Shown here piece after piece: positions 9,262 through 16,847 of a stretch of 64,000 nucleotides of DNA. This stretch comes from JBPRGG01 sp051418075 (GTDB lineage: Bacteria; Bacteroidota; Bacteroidia; Cytophagales; Cyclobacteriaceae). Made by a program: the position numbers and the translations under genes. The stretch covers positions 213,605 through 277,604 of the forward strand of contig JBPRGG010000005.1 of the NCBI GenBank assembly GCA_051418075.1, given 5' to 3'. The notes beneath the pieces were generated by a model. It had not been told where the DNA came from, did not search any database, and saw only the letters and a program-made list of their open reading frames with translations. Within the stretch, counting starts at the first letter, position 1; every line of letters starts with the position of its first letter.

Positions 9262-9293
9262 AACAGGTTGTTTTTTAGCAACCTGTTTTTTTT
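9262..9293 (+). terminator. Intrinsic terminator of rho
   Basis: A 9-bp perfect stem (AACAGGTTG at 9262-9270 with CAACCTGTT at 9279-9287), an 8-base loop TTTTTTAG, and a run of eight T. It begins 26 bp after the rho stop. Confidence 0.9.
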
Positions 9294-9377
9294 GTCTTAA
9301 ATCAGTTTGAACATGGTGAATATATCCCGGATTTTGATTATATTGTAGGAAGATATTGCTGGTTAATTTTTTAATAA

Positions 9378-9761
9378 GTGAAAGTGCAGCAACTACATAA
9401 GGAACACCTGGAGTGGCTTTCAGAGATAAAATTCTGGCAGGAAGAGATCATTTTTTTAAAAAACATCTGCCAAAAGCATTGCGGAGATAAACAAGTTCCG
9501 GCCAAAATCTATTTTGCAGATTTATTTAACCAACTTGATCATCATTCAAGATTGCTGCATAATATGGAATCTCAGATCAATTCCCATGAAAATTTCATTA
9601 AGGAGTATCTGAACAGCCAATTGATCCAGGATCTTGATGATCAGAACATTACTGATCACGATCATAACAGGTGGCACATCCTGCAAATAGCAAAATCTTT
9701 AAAACAACTTAAATCAAAAATTTTCAAATTGCTGGAAAGCACTCTCGAGCCAGGAGAATAA
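9378..9761 (+). CDS. Hypothetical alpha-helical protein (127 aa)
   Basis: A GTG at 9378 opens a 127-codon frame. The product is almost entirely helical and charged (VQQLHKEHLEWLSEIKFWQE, LHNMESQINSHENFIKEY, LKQLKSKIFKLLE), with no signal peptide or membrane segment. His and Glu are abundant, so a metal-influenced four-helix bundle is possible but not demonstrable. It lies between the rho terminator and the convergent phosphotriesterase-like gene, which ends 5 bp away. I do not recognise the family. Confidence 0.65.
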   Translation: MKVQQLHKEHLEWLSEIKFWQEEIIFLKNICQKHCGDKQVPAKIYFADLFNQLDHHSRLLHNMESQINSHENFIKEYLNSQLIQDLDDQNITDHDHNRWHILQIAKSLKQLKSKIFKLLESTLEPGE

Positions 9762-9766
9762 GCAAA

Positions 9767-10810
9767 TCAGGCAGATTTCCTCACCCGAATGGTGAAGGCT
9801 TCTCTTGGGTTGGTTACGATTAACTGGGTGATTTCTTCCCGGGTAATCCCTTTGTTTTTGAGGTATGGCAGCAGGTCGGTAAATAATGGATGGAAAGGCC
9901 TGAAATTTCCACCATTGGCTTCACCCACATGATACCAGCCGGCATCCTGGGAGATTAGTACCCGCTGTAGCAGATTGTTTTGTTTCAGGTTTTGGATCAT
10001 TTGATAATAATCTTCTTCCTTGCCTTTTCTATAGCCATCTAATTCTACCCAGGCTCCTTTTTTTGCCGCCATCAGGTGTAGGGTAAGGTCTTTTTCATTT
10101 TGAGCATGTACCCAGATCCAGGCAGATGGATCAACTCCTTCCTGCTCCAGGATGTCAAGTTGCTCAAAAGCGCCCGGAGCAATACCTGTATGTGAGGCTA
10201 TGGTGAGGCCTGTATGCTGGTGGGTGATCGCAGCTGCTTTAGCTAATTTAGCGTCTACCGCACTAAGGTTACCGGCATCAGTACCTATTTTAATAAATCC
10301 TGGTTTAATTCCGGTACCGTCGATTCCCTGCTCAAATTCATTAATCCAGCGACGGGCCAATTGTTCTGCCGACTCGGAGTAGGCATGAGGGGGCAAATGT
10401 TTATCTTTATTGGCACCATAGTAACCTGTATTGGTGAGAATGTTTAACGAACTTGCATCAGAAAGCCTTTTGAGCAATTTTGGATCTCGTCCCAGATAGG
10501 CCGGAGTACATTCCATTAAAGTCTGGCAGCCAGCCTGTTTTAATTCTTTAAGGTGAGGCAATACCACCTCAAACACCTCATCCGCATTGTAACGCTCAGG
10601 ACTGGCCTGGTCTGCCCCAATAAAATCAACCAGGATATGTTCATGTGGCAGGGTGACATCAATACTTTCTGGAGTAACATAACCTTGAACCGTAAGTAAC
10701 TGGTTTTCTGATAATGATTGTCCTTTTGTCCAGTATGGAATGGCCAGCAATCCGGAGGATAGAGCCATTCCCGCCTTGAGGAATCGTCTTCTTGAAATGT
10801 CTGATGTCAT
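9767..10810 (-). CDS. Tat-exported phosphotriesterase-like metal hydrolase
   Basis: The 347-residue protein begins with a twin-arginine signal (SRRRFLKAGMALSSGLLAI) and has the amidohydrolase ligands of the phosphotriesterase family: LPHEHILVDF (HxH), PGFIKIGTDAG (bridging Lys), IASHTG and VHAQNE (His) and LISQDAGW (Asp). Family members hydrolyse lactones or phosphotriesters using two metals. It would be folded in the cytoplasm and exported to the periplasm. It starts 12 bp after crtZ on the same strand, so it is probably the last gene of the carotenoid operon. A lactonase role is more likely than phosphotriesterase, but the substrate is unknown. Confidence 0.85.
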   Translation of the reverse strand: MTSDISRRRFLKAGMALSSGLLAIPYWTKGQSLSENQLLTVQGYVTPESIDVTLPHEHILVDFIGADQASPERYNADEVFEVVLPHLKELKQAGCQTLMECTPAYLGRDPKLLKRLSDASSLNILTNTGYYGANKDKHLPPHAYSESAEQLARRWINEFEQGIDGTGIKPGFIKIGTDAGNLSAVDAKLAKAAAITHQHTGLTIASHTGIAPGAFEQLDILEQEGVDPSAWIWVHAQNEKDLTLHLMAAKKGAWVELDGYRKGKEEDYYQMIQNLKQNNLLQRVLISQDAGWYHVGEANGGNFRPFHPLFTDLLPYLKNKGITREEITQLIVTNPREAFTIRVRKSA

Positions 10811-10822
10811 TGTTTTAATGGT

Positions 10823-11281
10823 TTATGATTTGGTCACCTTGCTTTTTTCATACTTTTTAGGCGCATATAAAAATCCAAATGCTTCACCATCTTCCTTGGT
10901 ATGTTTGGTATGGTGAATATAGTGCGCTTTGATCAGTCTTTTCAGATAGGAATTGCGGGCCTGAAATTTTATCTTGATACGACGATGAACAATGATATCA
11001 TGAAATATAACATAGAAGACACCATATCCGGCAATGCCTATTCCTATAGATAACAAATAGGGGTTAGAATAGAGTGTACCCAATAAGATCAGGATGATAG
11101 AGGGAACACTGAATACTACAGCAAACAAATCGTTTTTTTCCAGGGCATGATCATGAACCGTATGGTGTGATTTGTGCCAGCTCCATAAAAAACCATGCAT
11201 AATATACTTATGGGTAAACCATGCTACAAATTCCATAAACAGAAAGGTGACGATAAAAATAGCAATATAAATCAATATCAT
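10823..11281 (-). CDS. crtZ: Beta-carotene hydroxylase (CrtZ type)
   Basis: The 152-residue membrane protein contains the fatty-acid hydroxylase histidine clusters FTHKYIMHGFLWSWHKSHH, HDIIVHRRI and HYIHHTKH, which bind a di-iron centre. Four hydrophobic helices surround them. CrtZ adds 3-hydroxyl groups to the beta-ionone rings of beta-carotene to give zeaxanthin. It follows ispH by 3 bp in the carotenoid operon. Length matches CrtZ (about 150-175). No lycopene cyclase (crtY) is present beside it, so cyclisation must be encoded elsewhere. Confidence 0.93.
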   Translation of the reverse strand: MILIYIAIFIVTFLFMEFVAWFTHKYIMHGFLWSWHKSHHTVHDHALEKNDLFAVVFSVPSIILILLGTLYSNPYLLSIGIGIAGYGVFYVIFHDIIVHRRIKIKFQARNSYLKRLIKAHYIHHTKHTKEDGEAFGFLYAPKKYEKSKVTKS

Positions 11282-11284
11282 TTT

Positions 11285-12130
11285 TTAGAAAGTTAACAAC
11301 TTATCTCTGACTTCTTCCATGAGCCACATAGGAGTAGATGTAGCTCCACAAATACCTACTGAGTCATTTTGACTGAACCAGATTTTCTCCAACTGATCAG
11401 TACGGGAAATAAAATAGGTATTTGGATTTTTGGATTTACAAACATTAAATAAAACCTTTCCATTGGAAGATTTAGTTCCCGATACAAATATAATTTTATT
11501 ATAATTTCCGGCAAATTCCCGAAGTTCATGGTCCCGGTTTGAAACCTGTCGGCAGATTGTATCATTGGCATTTACTTTTATTCCTGCCTGGTTCAATTTG
11601 TCAGAAATTTCATAGAACTTGTCCATGCTTTTGGTGGTCTGGCTAAATAAGGTAATTTCCCGGGGTAAATCGTTGGTGTCAATTTCTTCCAGCGACTGAA
11701 ATACTTTGGCTTTATTCCTGGTTTGCCCTAATAAGCCGATTACCTCAGCATGTCCATGTTTGCCATAAATAAAAATATTTTCATTCTTATCGTGAGCGCT
11801 TTTTATTCTATTCTGAAGTTTCAATACTACCGGACAAGAAGCATCTATCAGTTCAAGATTATTCTCTATGGCAATTTGATAGGTAGAGGGAGGTTCTCCA
11901 TGTGCCCTGATCAATACTTTTTCATCTTTAAGATTTTTCAGCCTATGATGATCTATTATTTTAAGGCCTTTCTTTTGAAGGCGATTTACTTCTTCATCAT
12001 TATGCACAATATCTCCCAGGCAATACAGATGACCTTGTTCATCCAGGATGTCTTCAGCCATTTCAATGGCATAAACTACTCCGAAACAAAAGCCCGAATT
12101 GGCATCAATATGTACATTTAAATTTAGCAT
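11285..12130 (-). CDS. ispH: 4-hydroxy-3-methylbut-2-enyl diphosphate reductase
   Basis: The 281-residue protein starts with the IspH signature IDANSGFCFGVVYAIEMAED (first iron-sulfur Cys at residue 15), and has SCPVVLKLQN and VGICGATSTP with the other two cluster cysteines, plus YGKHGHAEVIG. It performs the last step of the MEP pathway, producing IPP and DMAPP. Its place inside the carotenoid operon supplies precursor for pigment synthesis. It is the same length as typical IspH. It may be the only copy, in which case the pigment promoter would also drive an essential gene. Confidence 0.96.
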   Translation of the reverse strand: MLNLNVHIDANSGFCFGVVYAIEMAEDILDEQGHLYCLGDIVHNDEEVNRLQKKGLKIIDHHRLKNLKDEKVLIRAHGEPPSTYQIAIENNLELIDASCPVVLKLQNRIKSAHDKNENIFIYGKHGHAEVIGLLGQTRNKAKVFQSLEEIDTNDLPREITLFSQTTKSMDKFYEISDKLNQAGIKVNANDTICRQVSNRDHELREFAGNYNKIIFVSGTKSSNGKVLFNVCKSKNPNTYFISRTDQLEKIWFSQNDSVGICGATSTPMWLMEEVRDKLLTF

Positions 12131-12210
12131 ATACCGGTAACAATAAGTTGATAATTTATGTTTGGAAGTAGTATGTTTTTTTGTAAAATGTAATTATTAG
12201 TGGCCTTACT

Positions 12211-13047
12211 TTATAAAAAATTAAACCTATACTTAATATAAGTGCCCAAAAGCAAGAAATATTTGAAAAAATCAGGAATCCTTATCCTTTCATTGAGTAT
12301 TTTGGTGCTTGGACTTTTTTTGATTTTATTAAATAAATTTAGGTAATAAATATAAGCCAGATATACTCCCATTCTGGCTCCTTTGGGTAATCTGATAATA
12401 CCCTGGTAGGCCTGGTCAAAATCTTCCTGAATATCATTGATAATTCTTCCTTTGATCTCCTCATTGAAGTTAGATATATTCAACTCAGGGAAATAAATTC
12501 TGCCTCTCAACGAAAAATCATCTTTAATATCACGCAGAAAATTAACTTTTTGAAATGCTGCTCCCAATCTTTTGGCAGGGGCTTTTAATTGTTGGTATTG
12601 GCGGTCATCGCCTTCACAGAATACCCTCAGACACATCAAACCAACCACCTCTGCCGAGCCATAGATATATTTCCGGTAATTTTCATCATTGTAGATCTTC
12701 ATGGACAAGTCCATTTCCATGCTTTCAAAAAAAGCCTCAATCAATTCTTTTTCAATATGAAACTGGTTCACTACTTTCTGGAATGAATGCAGCACAGGGT
12801 TGAGACTGATTTCGGTCTCAATGGCTTCGTAGGTTTCTTTTTTAAACCTTTCCAGTAATAATTTTTTATTTTTATCATGGAAAGTGTCTACAATTTCATC
12901 AGCATATCGAACAAATCCATAAATTCCAAATATCGACTTGTGAAACTTTTGATGCAGTGTTTTAATACCTAACGTAAATGAAGTGCTATATGTGGTAGTA
13001 ATTATTTTGCTGCATTCAAATGTAGTTTGATCATAGATGCTGTTCAT
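12211..13047 (-). CDS. crtB: Phytoene synthase
   Basis: The product (279 residues from the ATG at 13047) has the squalene/phytoene synthase motifs YGFVRYADEIVDTFHD (first Asp-rich site) and AFQKVNFLRDIKDDFSLRGR (second Asp-rich site), plus GSAEVVGLMCLRVF. It condenses two geranylgeranyl diphosphates to phytoene. I prefer the ATG at 13047 to a TTG at 13053; with it, the gene starts 3 bp after the crtI stop, consistent with an operon. The 80-bp gap to ispH holds no promoter I can recognise. Confidence 0.95.
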   Translation of the reverse strand: MNSIYDQTTFECSKIITTTYSTSFTLGIKTLHQKFHKSIFGIYGFVRYADEIVDTFHDKNKKLLLERFKKETYEAIETEISLNPVLHSFQKVVNQFHIEKELIEAFFESMEMDLSMKIYNDENYRKYIYGSAEVVGLMCLRVFCEGDDRQYQQLKAPAKRLGAAFQKVNFLRDIKDDFSLRGRIYFPELNISNFNEEIKGRIINDIQEDFDQAYQGIIRLPKGARMGVYLAYIYYLNLFNKIKKSPSTKILNERIRIPDFFKYFLLLGTYIKYRFNFL

Positions 13048-13049
13048 AA

Positions 13050-14534
13050 TCAATGGGTATTTAATTCCTTTTTAATTTCTTCCGCTACCACAATTCCTGA
13101 AATCAGAGAAGGCGGTACTCCAGGACCAGGAACGGTAAGTTGGCCGGTATAATATAGATTATCAATTTTTTTACTTTTCAGAGATGGTTTCAGGATAGCG
13201 GTTTGCCGTAGAGTATTAGCCAATCCATAAGCATTTCCCTTAAATGCATTATAATCCTGGACAAAATCCTGGTGGGCATAACTTCTTTTGTAAATGATGG
13301 AATCCCTGATCGACTGACCGGTATGTTTCTCCAATCGATCCATGATTATGTCATAATATTTTTCCCGTAAGGAGGCATCATCTTTCAGACCAGGTGCCAC
13401 AGGCATTAATATGAAAATATTTTCCATACCTTCCGGAGCCACAGAAGGATCTGTTTTGGAAGTCATGCAAGTATAGAATAGGGGCTTGGTAGGCCATTGA
13501 GGTTTTTCATAAATTTCCTGAGCATGTATTGTGAAATCCTCGTCAAAAAACAGGTTGTGGTGTAACAGATTTCCCAATTTTTTATTGATTCCCAAATAAA
13601 AGATCAACGAAGAAGGAGCCATTACCCTTTTATCCCAATATTGCTGAGAATAACTTTGATATTCTGCCGGTAATAGTTGGGTCTCCACATGATGATAATC
13701 CGCTCCGGAAACCACGATATCAGCCGGCCAGGTTTGACCATCTGAATGGACTTGTGTGATTTGCCCCTGATCAATCTCAAATTTCCTGATCGGCTGGTTA
13801 TAATTGAAATTTACACCCTTTTCCCGGGCCAGGTCCACCATTCCTGCAATGATCTTATTCATTCCTCCCATAGGATACCAGGTCCCCAATCCAAGATCCG
13901 CATAATTCATAAAACTATATAGGGCAGGTGTATTTTCAGGGGTAGCGCCTAAAAATAATATAGGAAACTCAATCAGTTTAATAAGCTTTTCATGATGAAA
14001 GAACTTCCTGATATGCTTACTGAAAGAAGTAAAAAGATCCATCCTGATCATATCCAGTAAAAGCTTGACACTCATAAATTCTCGGATGGATCTACCTGGT
14101 TTGTAAACCAGTTGGTTGATTCCTACAGCATATTTGTAGGCAGCTTGTTTGATGAATGCGGATAGTTTTTCTCCACTGCCTTTTTCCAGGTTTTCAAATA
14201 GCACCATTAGTTCCTGAAAATCAGCTGGCATATCCTGGTAATCTCCCCTGTCAAAATATACCCGGTATGAAGGATTAAGTCTCACCAGATCATAATAATC
14301 ATTGGGCGACTTGCCAAAGCGGGAAAAATAACTTTCAAATACATCTGGCATCCAGTACCAGCTGGGGCCCATATCAAAAGTGAAACCAGCTTCAGTAAAT
14401 TTTCTGGCTCTGCCTCCGGGTGAACTGTTTTTTTCAATGATTTCGACCTGAAAGCCTTGGTCAGCCAGATTGGTAGCTGCCGATAAACTGGCAAACCCAG
14501 AGCCGATAACAACAACTTTTTTGTTTGGTGCCAA
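13050..14534 (-). CDS. crtI: Phytoene desaturase
   Basis: The 494-residue flavoprotein has the dinucleotide-binding N-terminus KKVVVIGSGFASLSAATNLA, followed by GGRARKFTEAGFTFDMGPSW, and the C-terminal carotenoid-oxidoreductase signature YYTGQLTVPGPGVPPSLISG. CrtI converts phytoene to lycopene in four desaturations. The start is a TTG at 14534, as no in-frame ATG precedes the FAD-binding motif. The ECF sigma gene ends 16 bp upstream. Family placement is clear; the number of desaturation steps is inferred. Confidence 0.95.
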   Translation of the reverse strand: MAPNKKVVVIGSGFASLSAATNLADQGFQVEIIEKNSSPGGRARKFTEAGFTFDMGPSWYWMPDVFESYFSRFGKSPNDYYDLVRLNPSYRVYFDRGDYQDMPADFQELMVLFENLEKGSGEKLSAFIKQAAYKYAVGINQLVYKPGRSIREFMSVKLLLDMIRMDLFTSFSKHIRKFFHHEKLIKLIEFPILFLGATPENTPALYSFMNYADLGLGTWYPMGGMNKIIAGMVDLAREKGVNFNYNQPIRKFEIDQGQITQVHSDGQTWPADIVVSGADYHHVETQLLPAEYQSYSQQYWDKRVMAPSSLIFYLGINKKLGNLLHHNLFFDEDFTIHAQEIYEKPQWPTKPLFYTCMTSKTDPSVAPEGMENIFILMPVAPGLKDDASLREKYYDIIMDRLEKHTGQSIRDSIIYKRSYAHQDFVQDYNAFKGNAYGLANTLRQTAILKPSLKSKKIDNLYYTGQLTVPGPGVPPSLISGIVVAEEIKKELNTH

Positions 14535-14550
14535 ATGAATTAGATTTTAA

Positions 14551-15057
14551 TTACCTTGAATAATTCTTTAACTTATCCTTCAGTTCTTTTCTGGCAATAT
14601 GTATCCTGTTTTTCACCGTACCTATGGGAATATTCAATCTTTCAGCAATCTCATGGTATTTGAAACCTCTGAAATGCATCAGGAATGGAGTTTTATAGGT
14701 ATCATCCAGCTTTTTAATAGCCTTATTGATATCTTTCATGGCAAAACTGGAATAGGCCAGGTTCTCTGCGATATTATCAGAAGAATTGATATAGTGCAGA
14801 TTGTCAGTAGTATCAATGAATGTATTTCTACGGATCATTCTTTGATAATTGGTGATAAATGTGTTTTTCATAATGGTATACAACCAGGCTTTCAGGTTGG
14901 TACCATCAGTAAATTTATCGCGATTGGTAAATGCCTTTAGCACTGTTTCCTGTAAAAGATCATTGGCTTCTTCCACATCTTTGGTAAGCCTGAGTGCAAA
15001 AGGTTTTAATGAAGAGGACATTTTGTCTATAGAATAACCGAATTCTAAAGCTGTCAT
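14551..15057 (-). CDS. ECF sigma factor heading the carotenoid operon
   Basis: The product (168 residues from the ATG at 15057) contains region 2 (LKPFALRLTKDVEEANDLLQ, DLLQETVLKAF, NLKAWLYTIMKNTFIT) and region 4 (FLMHFRGFKYHEIAERLNIP, IGTVKNRIHIARKELK). The longer frame starts at 15099, but a good -7 element (15097-15104) would put the transcription start near 15090, inside that extension, so 15057 is more likely. It is the first gene of sigma-crtI-crtB-ispH-crtZ. A MerR/B12 regulator next to an ECF sigma gene and crt genes recalls the litR-litS arrangement in Streptomyces. No anti-sigma gene is adjacent. Confidence 0.9.
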   Translation of the reverse strand: MTALEFGYSIDKMSSSLKPFALRLTKDVEEANDLLQETVLKAFTNRDKFTDGTNLKAWLYTIMKNTFITNYQRMIRRNTFIDTTDNLHYINSSDNIAENLAYSSFAMKDINKAIKKLDDTYKTPFLMHFRGFKYHEIAERLNIPIGTVKNRIHIARKELKDKLKNYSR

Positions 15058-15096
15058 AGTTTTGAGTTTTAAGGTTCCCGAATAATTATGTTTAAG

Positions 15097-15191
15097 CAAA
15101 TATACATATGATTAAACAAAAAAGCAAACTTTTGTTTAATATTTTTTAATTTTTATTCAACAAAAAGGCGGTTTTTCTTTGTTTTGTTGAA
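15097..15191 (-). promoter_or_regulatory. Carotenoid operon promoter with operator repeats straddling the -33 element
   Basis: Read on the minus strand, TATATTTG (15097-15104) fits the Bacteroidota -7 box and TTTG (15125-15128) the -33 box, with a 20-base spacer. The -33 box lies in the 8-base centre of a perfect 11-bp inverted repeat, ATTAAACAAAA (15111-15121) and TTTTGTTTAAT (15130-15140). A second inverted pair, TTCAACAAAA (15156-15165) and TTTTGTTGAA (15182-15191), lies just upstream. A repressor bound here would block polymerase. The adjacent CarH-like MerR protein is the obvious candidate. Confidence 0.65.
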
Positions 15192-15346
15192 CCTTAAGCA
15201 GTTGGAGAGATATTTAGCGTGCTGGTTTTGATGGTGATGCTTTGAAAAAGGACTTAAAATGCTCATTTTAAGATGATAATACATCAAAAAAAATAATACC
15301 TTACTCAAGTTTTATTACGGAATCAACTTATTAATGTTACAGGAAA

Positions 15347-15424
15347 GTTAAACAAAAAGTAAAAAAAATAGATATGGGTTTGGTAAAGGAATAGTGAAAA
15401 ATAAGATTAAAAAGTTAAACAAAT
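15347..15424. promoter_or_regulatory. Two further TTAAACAAA half-sites behind the MerR gene
   Basis: GTTAAACAAAA (15347-15357) and GTTAAACAAAT (15414-15424) repeat the half-site seen at the carotenoid promoter, in the same orientation. The rest of the 379-bp gap from 15058 to 15436 is AT-rich and has no gene I can support. AT-richness makes single half-sites weak evidence; the cluster is what matters. Confidence 0.35.
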
Positions 15425-15436
15425 GTGGTGAAAATA

Positions 15437-16339
15437 TTAACTGGCCGTAATTTTATTGTTTAATTCTTCAACAAAATCAATCAAATCATCTAGTTTATTC
15501 AGGATAGTTACATTGGAAGGACATTTCAGATCCTGACCAATCACCTGATAGCCAGTCAGTAATATTTCTGATTGTGGAAATGACTCTCCTAATTTTTTGA
15601 CATACTCCTGAACTGCATCCAGACCAGGGGCAGAAGTTATGACAGTAAATAAGTAATTGGGATGATGCAATTCATAGATGTTATGCAAATCCTGGAACGG
15701 AAGATTTTGACCGAGATAGATCACTTTATTTTTTCTGGCTTTGATCAAATAACTGGCAAAAAGCAAACTTATTTCATGCATTTCTCCTTCAGGCAAAAAC
15801 AACATGAATTTTTTGGATTCTTCGGTACTGGTTACAAATTGTCCGTCTATGGCCACCAGAAGTTTCTGACGAACCAAACTGGAAATGAAATGTTCATGGG
15901 CAGGATTAATACTGCCGGTTTGCCACAGTACCCCAATGCGATGGAAAAAGGGAAAAATAATGCTGATCATAGTCCTTTCAAAACCAAGCTGTAAAATGCT
16001 GGTAGCCATGATTTTTTCAAACCGGTTCTCATCCATCTCTACCATACACAAGGTTAACGCATGAATCTGTTCGGCATAACTCAGCTTTTTCTCCGTAATT
16101 TTTAAAACCTCCCGGTTCATTTCATCCTCAGACATTTTAGCTATCTTGGAAATCTTGAACCCATTATTTTTCAGCAAGGAAATATTCAAAACCAGTTTAA
16201 GGTCCCGGTCATCATAAAACCGGATATTGGTATTGGTCCTTTTCGGTTTTATAAAATTGTACCTTTGTTCCCAGATCCTTAGCGTGTGGGCTTTGATTCC
16301 TGATAAATGTTCCAGATCTTTAATTGAATAAACACACAC
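15437..16339 (-). CDS. MerR-family B12-dependent photoreceptor-like regulator (CarH/LitR type)
   Basis: The 300-residue protein has an N-terminal MerR winged helix (YSIKDLEHLSGIKAHTLRIW, EQRYNFIKPKRTNTNIRFYD), a helical linker bundle (about 85-165) and a C-terminal cobalamin-binding Rossmann domain (about 175-295). The bundle has W139-x9-E149-H150, the motif that caps adenosylcobalamin in light-sensing CarH, and E186-M-H188-E-I-S fits the ExHxxG cobalt-ligand motif with Ser for Gly. In CarH, darkness favours the DNA-bound tetramer and light breaks it, releasing carotenoid genes. The start is GTG at 16339. It lies directly upstream of the ECF-crt operon on the same strand. Light or B12 sensing is inferred from these residues. 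Confidence 0.88.
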   Translation of the reverse strand: MCVYSIKDLEHLSGIKAHTLRIWEQRYNFIKPKRTNTNIRFYDDRDLKLVLNISLLKNNGFKISKIAKMSEDEMNREVLKITEKKLSYAEQIHALTLCMVEMDENRFEKIMATSILQLGFERTMISIIFPFFHRIGVLWQTGSINPAHEHFISSLVRQKLLVAIDGQFVTSTEESKKFMLFLPEGEMHEISLLFASYLIKARKNKVIYLGQNLPFQDLHNIYELHHPNYLFTVITSAPGLDAVQEYVKKLGESFPQSEILLTGYQVIGQDLKCPSNVTILNKLDDLIDFVEELNNKITAS

Positions 16340-16847
16340 TTTTCTAATATTTTTAAGTTGAACAAATAGTTGAAATTAACTAACAATCCATCATTTGTAA
16401 AATTCAAATATGAACATTAATGATCATAAAAAGAATGATAATGATCATGCAAAACATTTTGTTGTAAGTTTTAGAAACCTTTTGGTTTACTATTTTTGTC
16501 ATTTCAAATTATCAGCAATTAACCTGATCGAATTCAGTTTTGTTTTAAGTTTTCTCTAAAAGATTATACAAAAGTTTAGTCATTAACTGCTCAATTAAAG
16601 AAAATGTTTTTCGACTTAATAATGATATAATCAGGTAAAATGTTTTAAATAACCCAGGAAATTGCTGAAATCCGATTTCTACAGGATTGAAAATTATTAA
16701 ATGTATGGTAGTGAAGATCTTGATTGAGAGATTTTTCACAAAACATTTATTCTTTGCCGTAGTAATTTTAATGTTTATTTAGGTTATCAAGGATTTATTC
16801 TATTTTTGCGTGGCAATAAATAGCAGACTATAACTGAACCCGTTAGC
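16340..16847. other. 508-bp divergent intergenic region
   Basis: Very AT-rich DNA between the MerR gene and the M42 peptidase gene. It contains one more TTGAACAAA half-site (GTTGAACAAAT, 16357-16367), 18 bp upstream of the MerR start, which suggests autoregulation, and the promoter at 16778-16808. A 64-codon minus-strand frame at 16545-16739 has no domain or convincing composition, and I do not call it a gene. Confidence 0.5.
16778..16808 (+). promoter_or_regulatory. Promoter of the M42 peptidase gene
   Basis: TTTA (16778-16781), exactly 19 bases, then TATTTTTG (16801-16808) fits the Bacteroidota TTTG-N19-TAnnTTTG promoter with one mismatch. The predicted start near 16815 gives a leader of about 33 nt. 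Confidence 0.6.

Noticed and set aside
16545..16739. 64-codon minus-strand frame between the MerR and M42 genes
   Set aside because: No start context, domain or plausible composition; AT-rich DNA gives such frames by chance.
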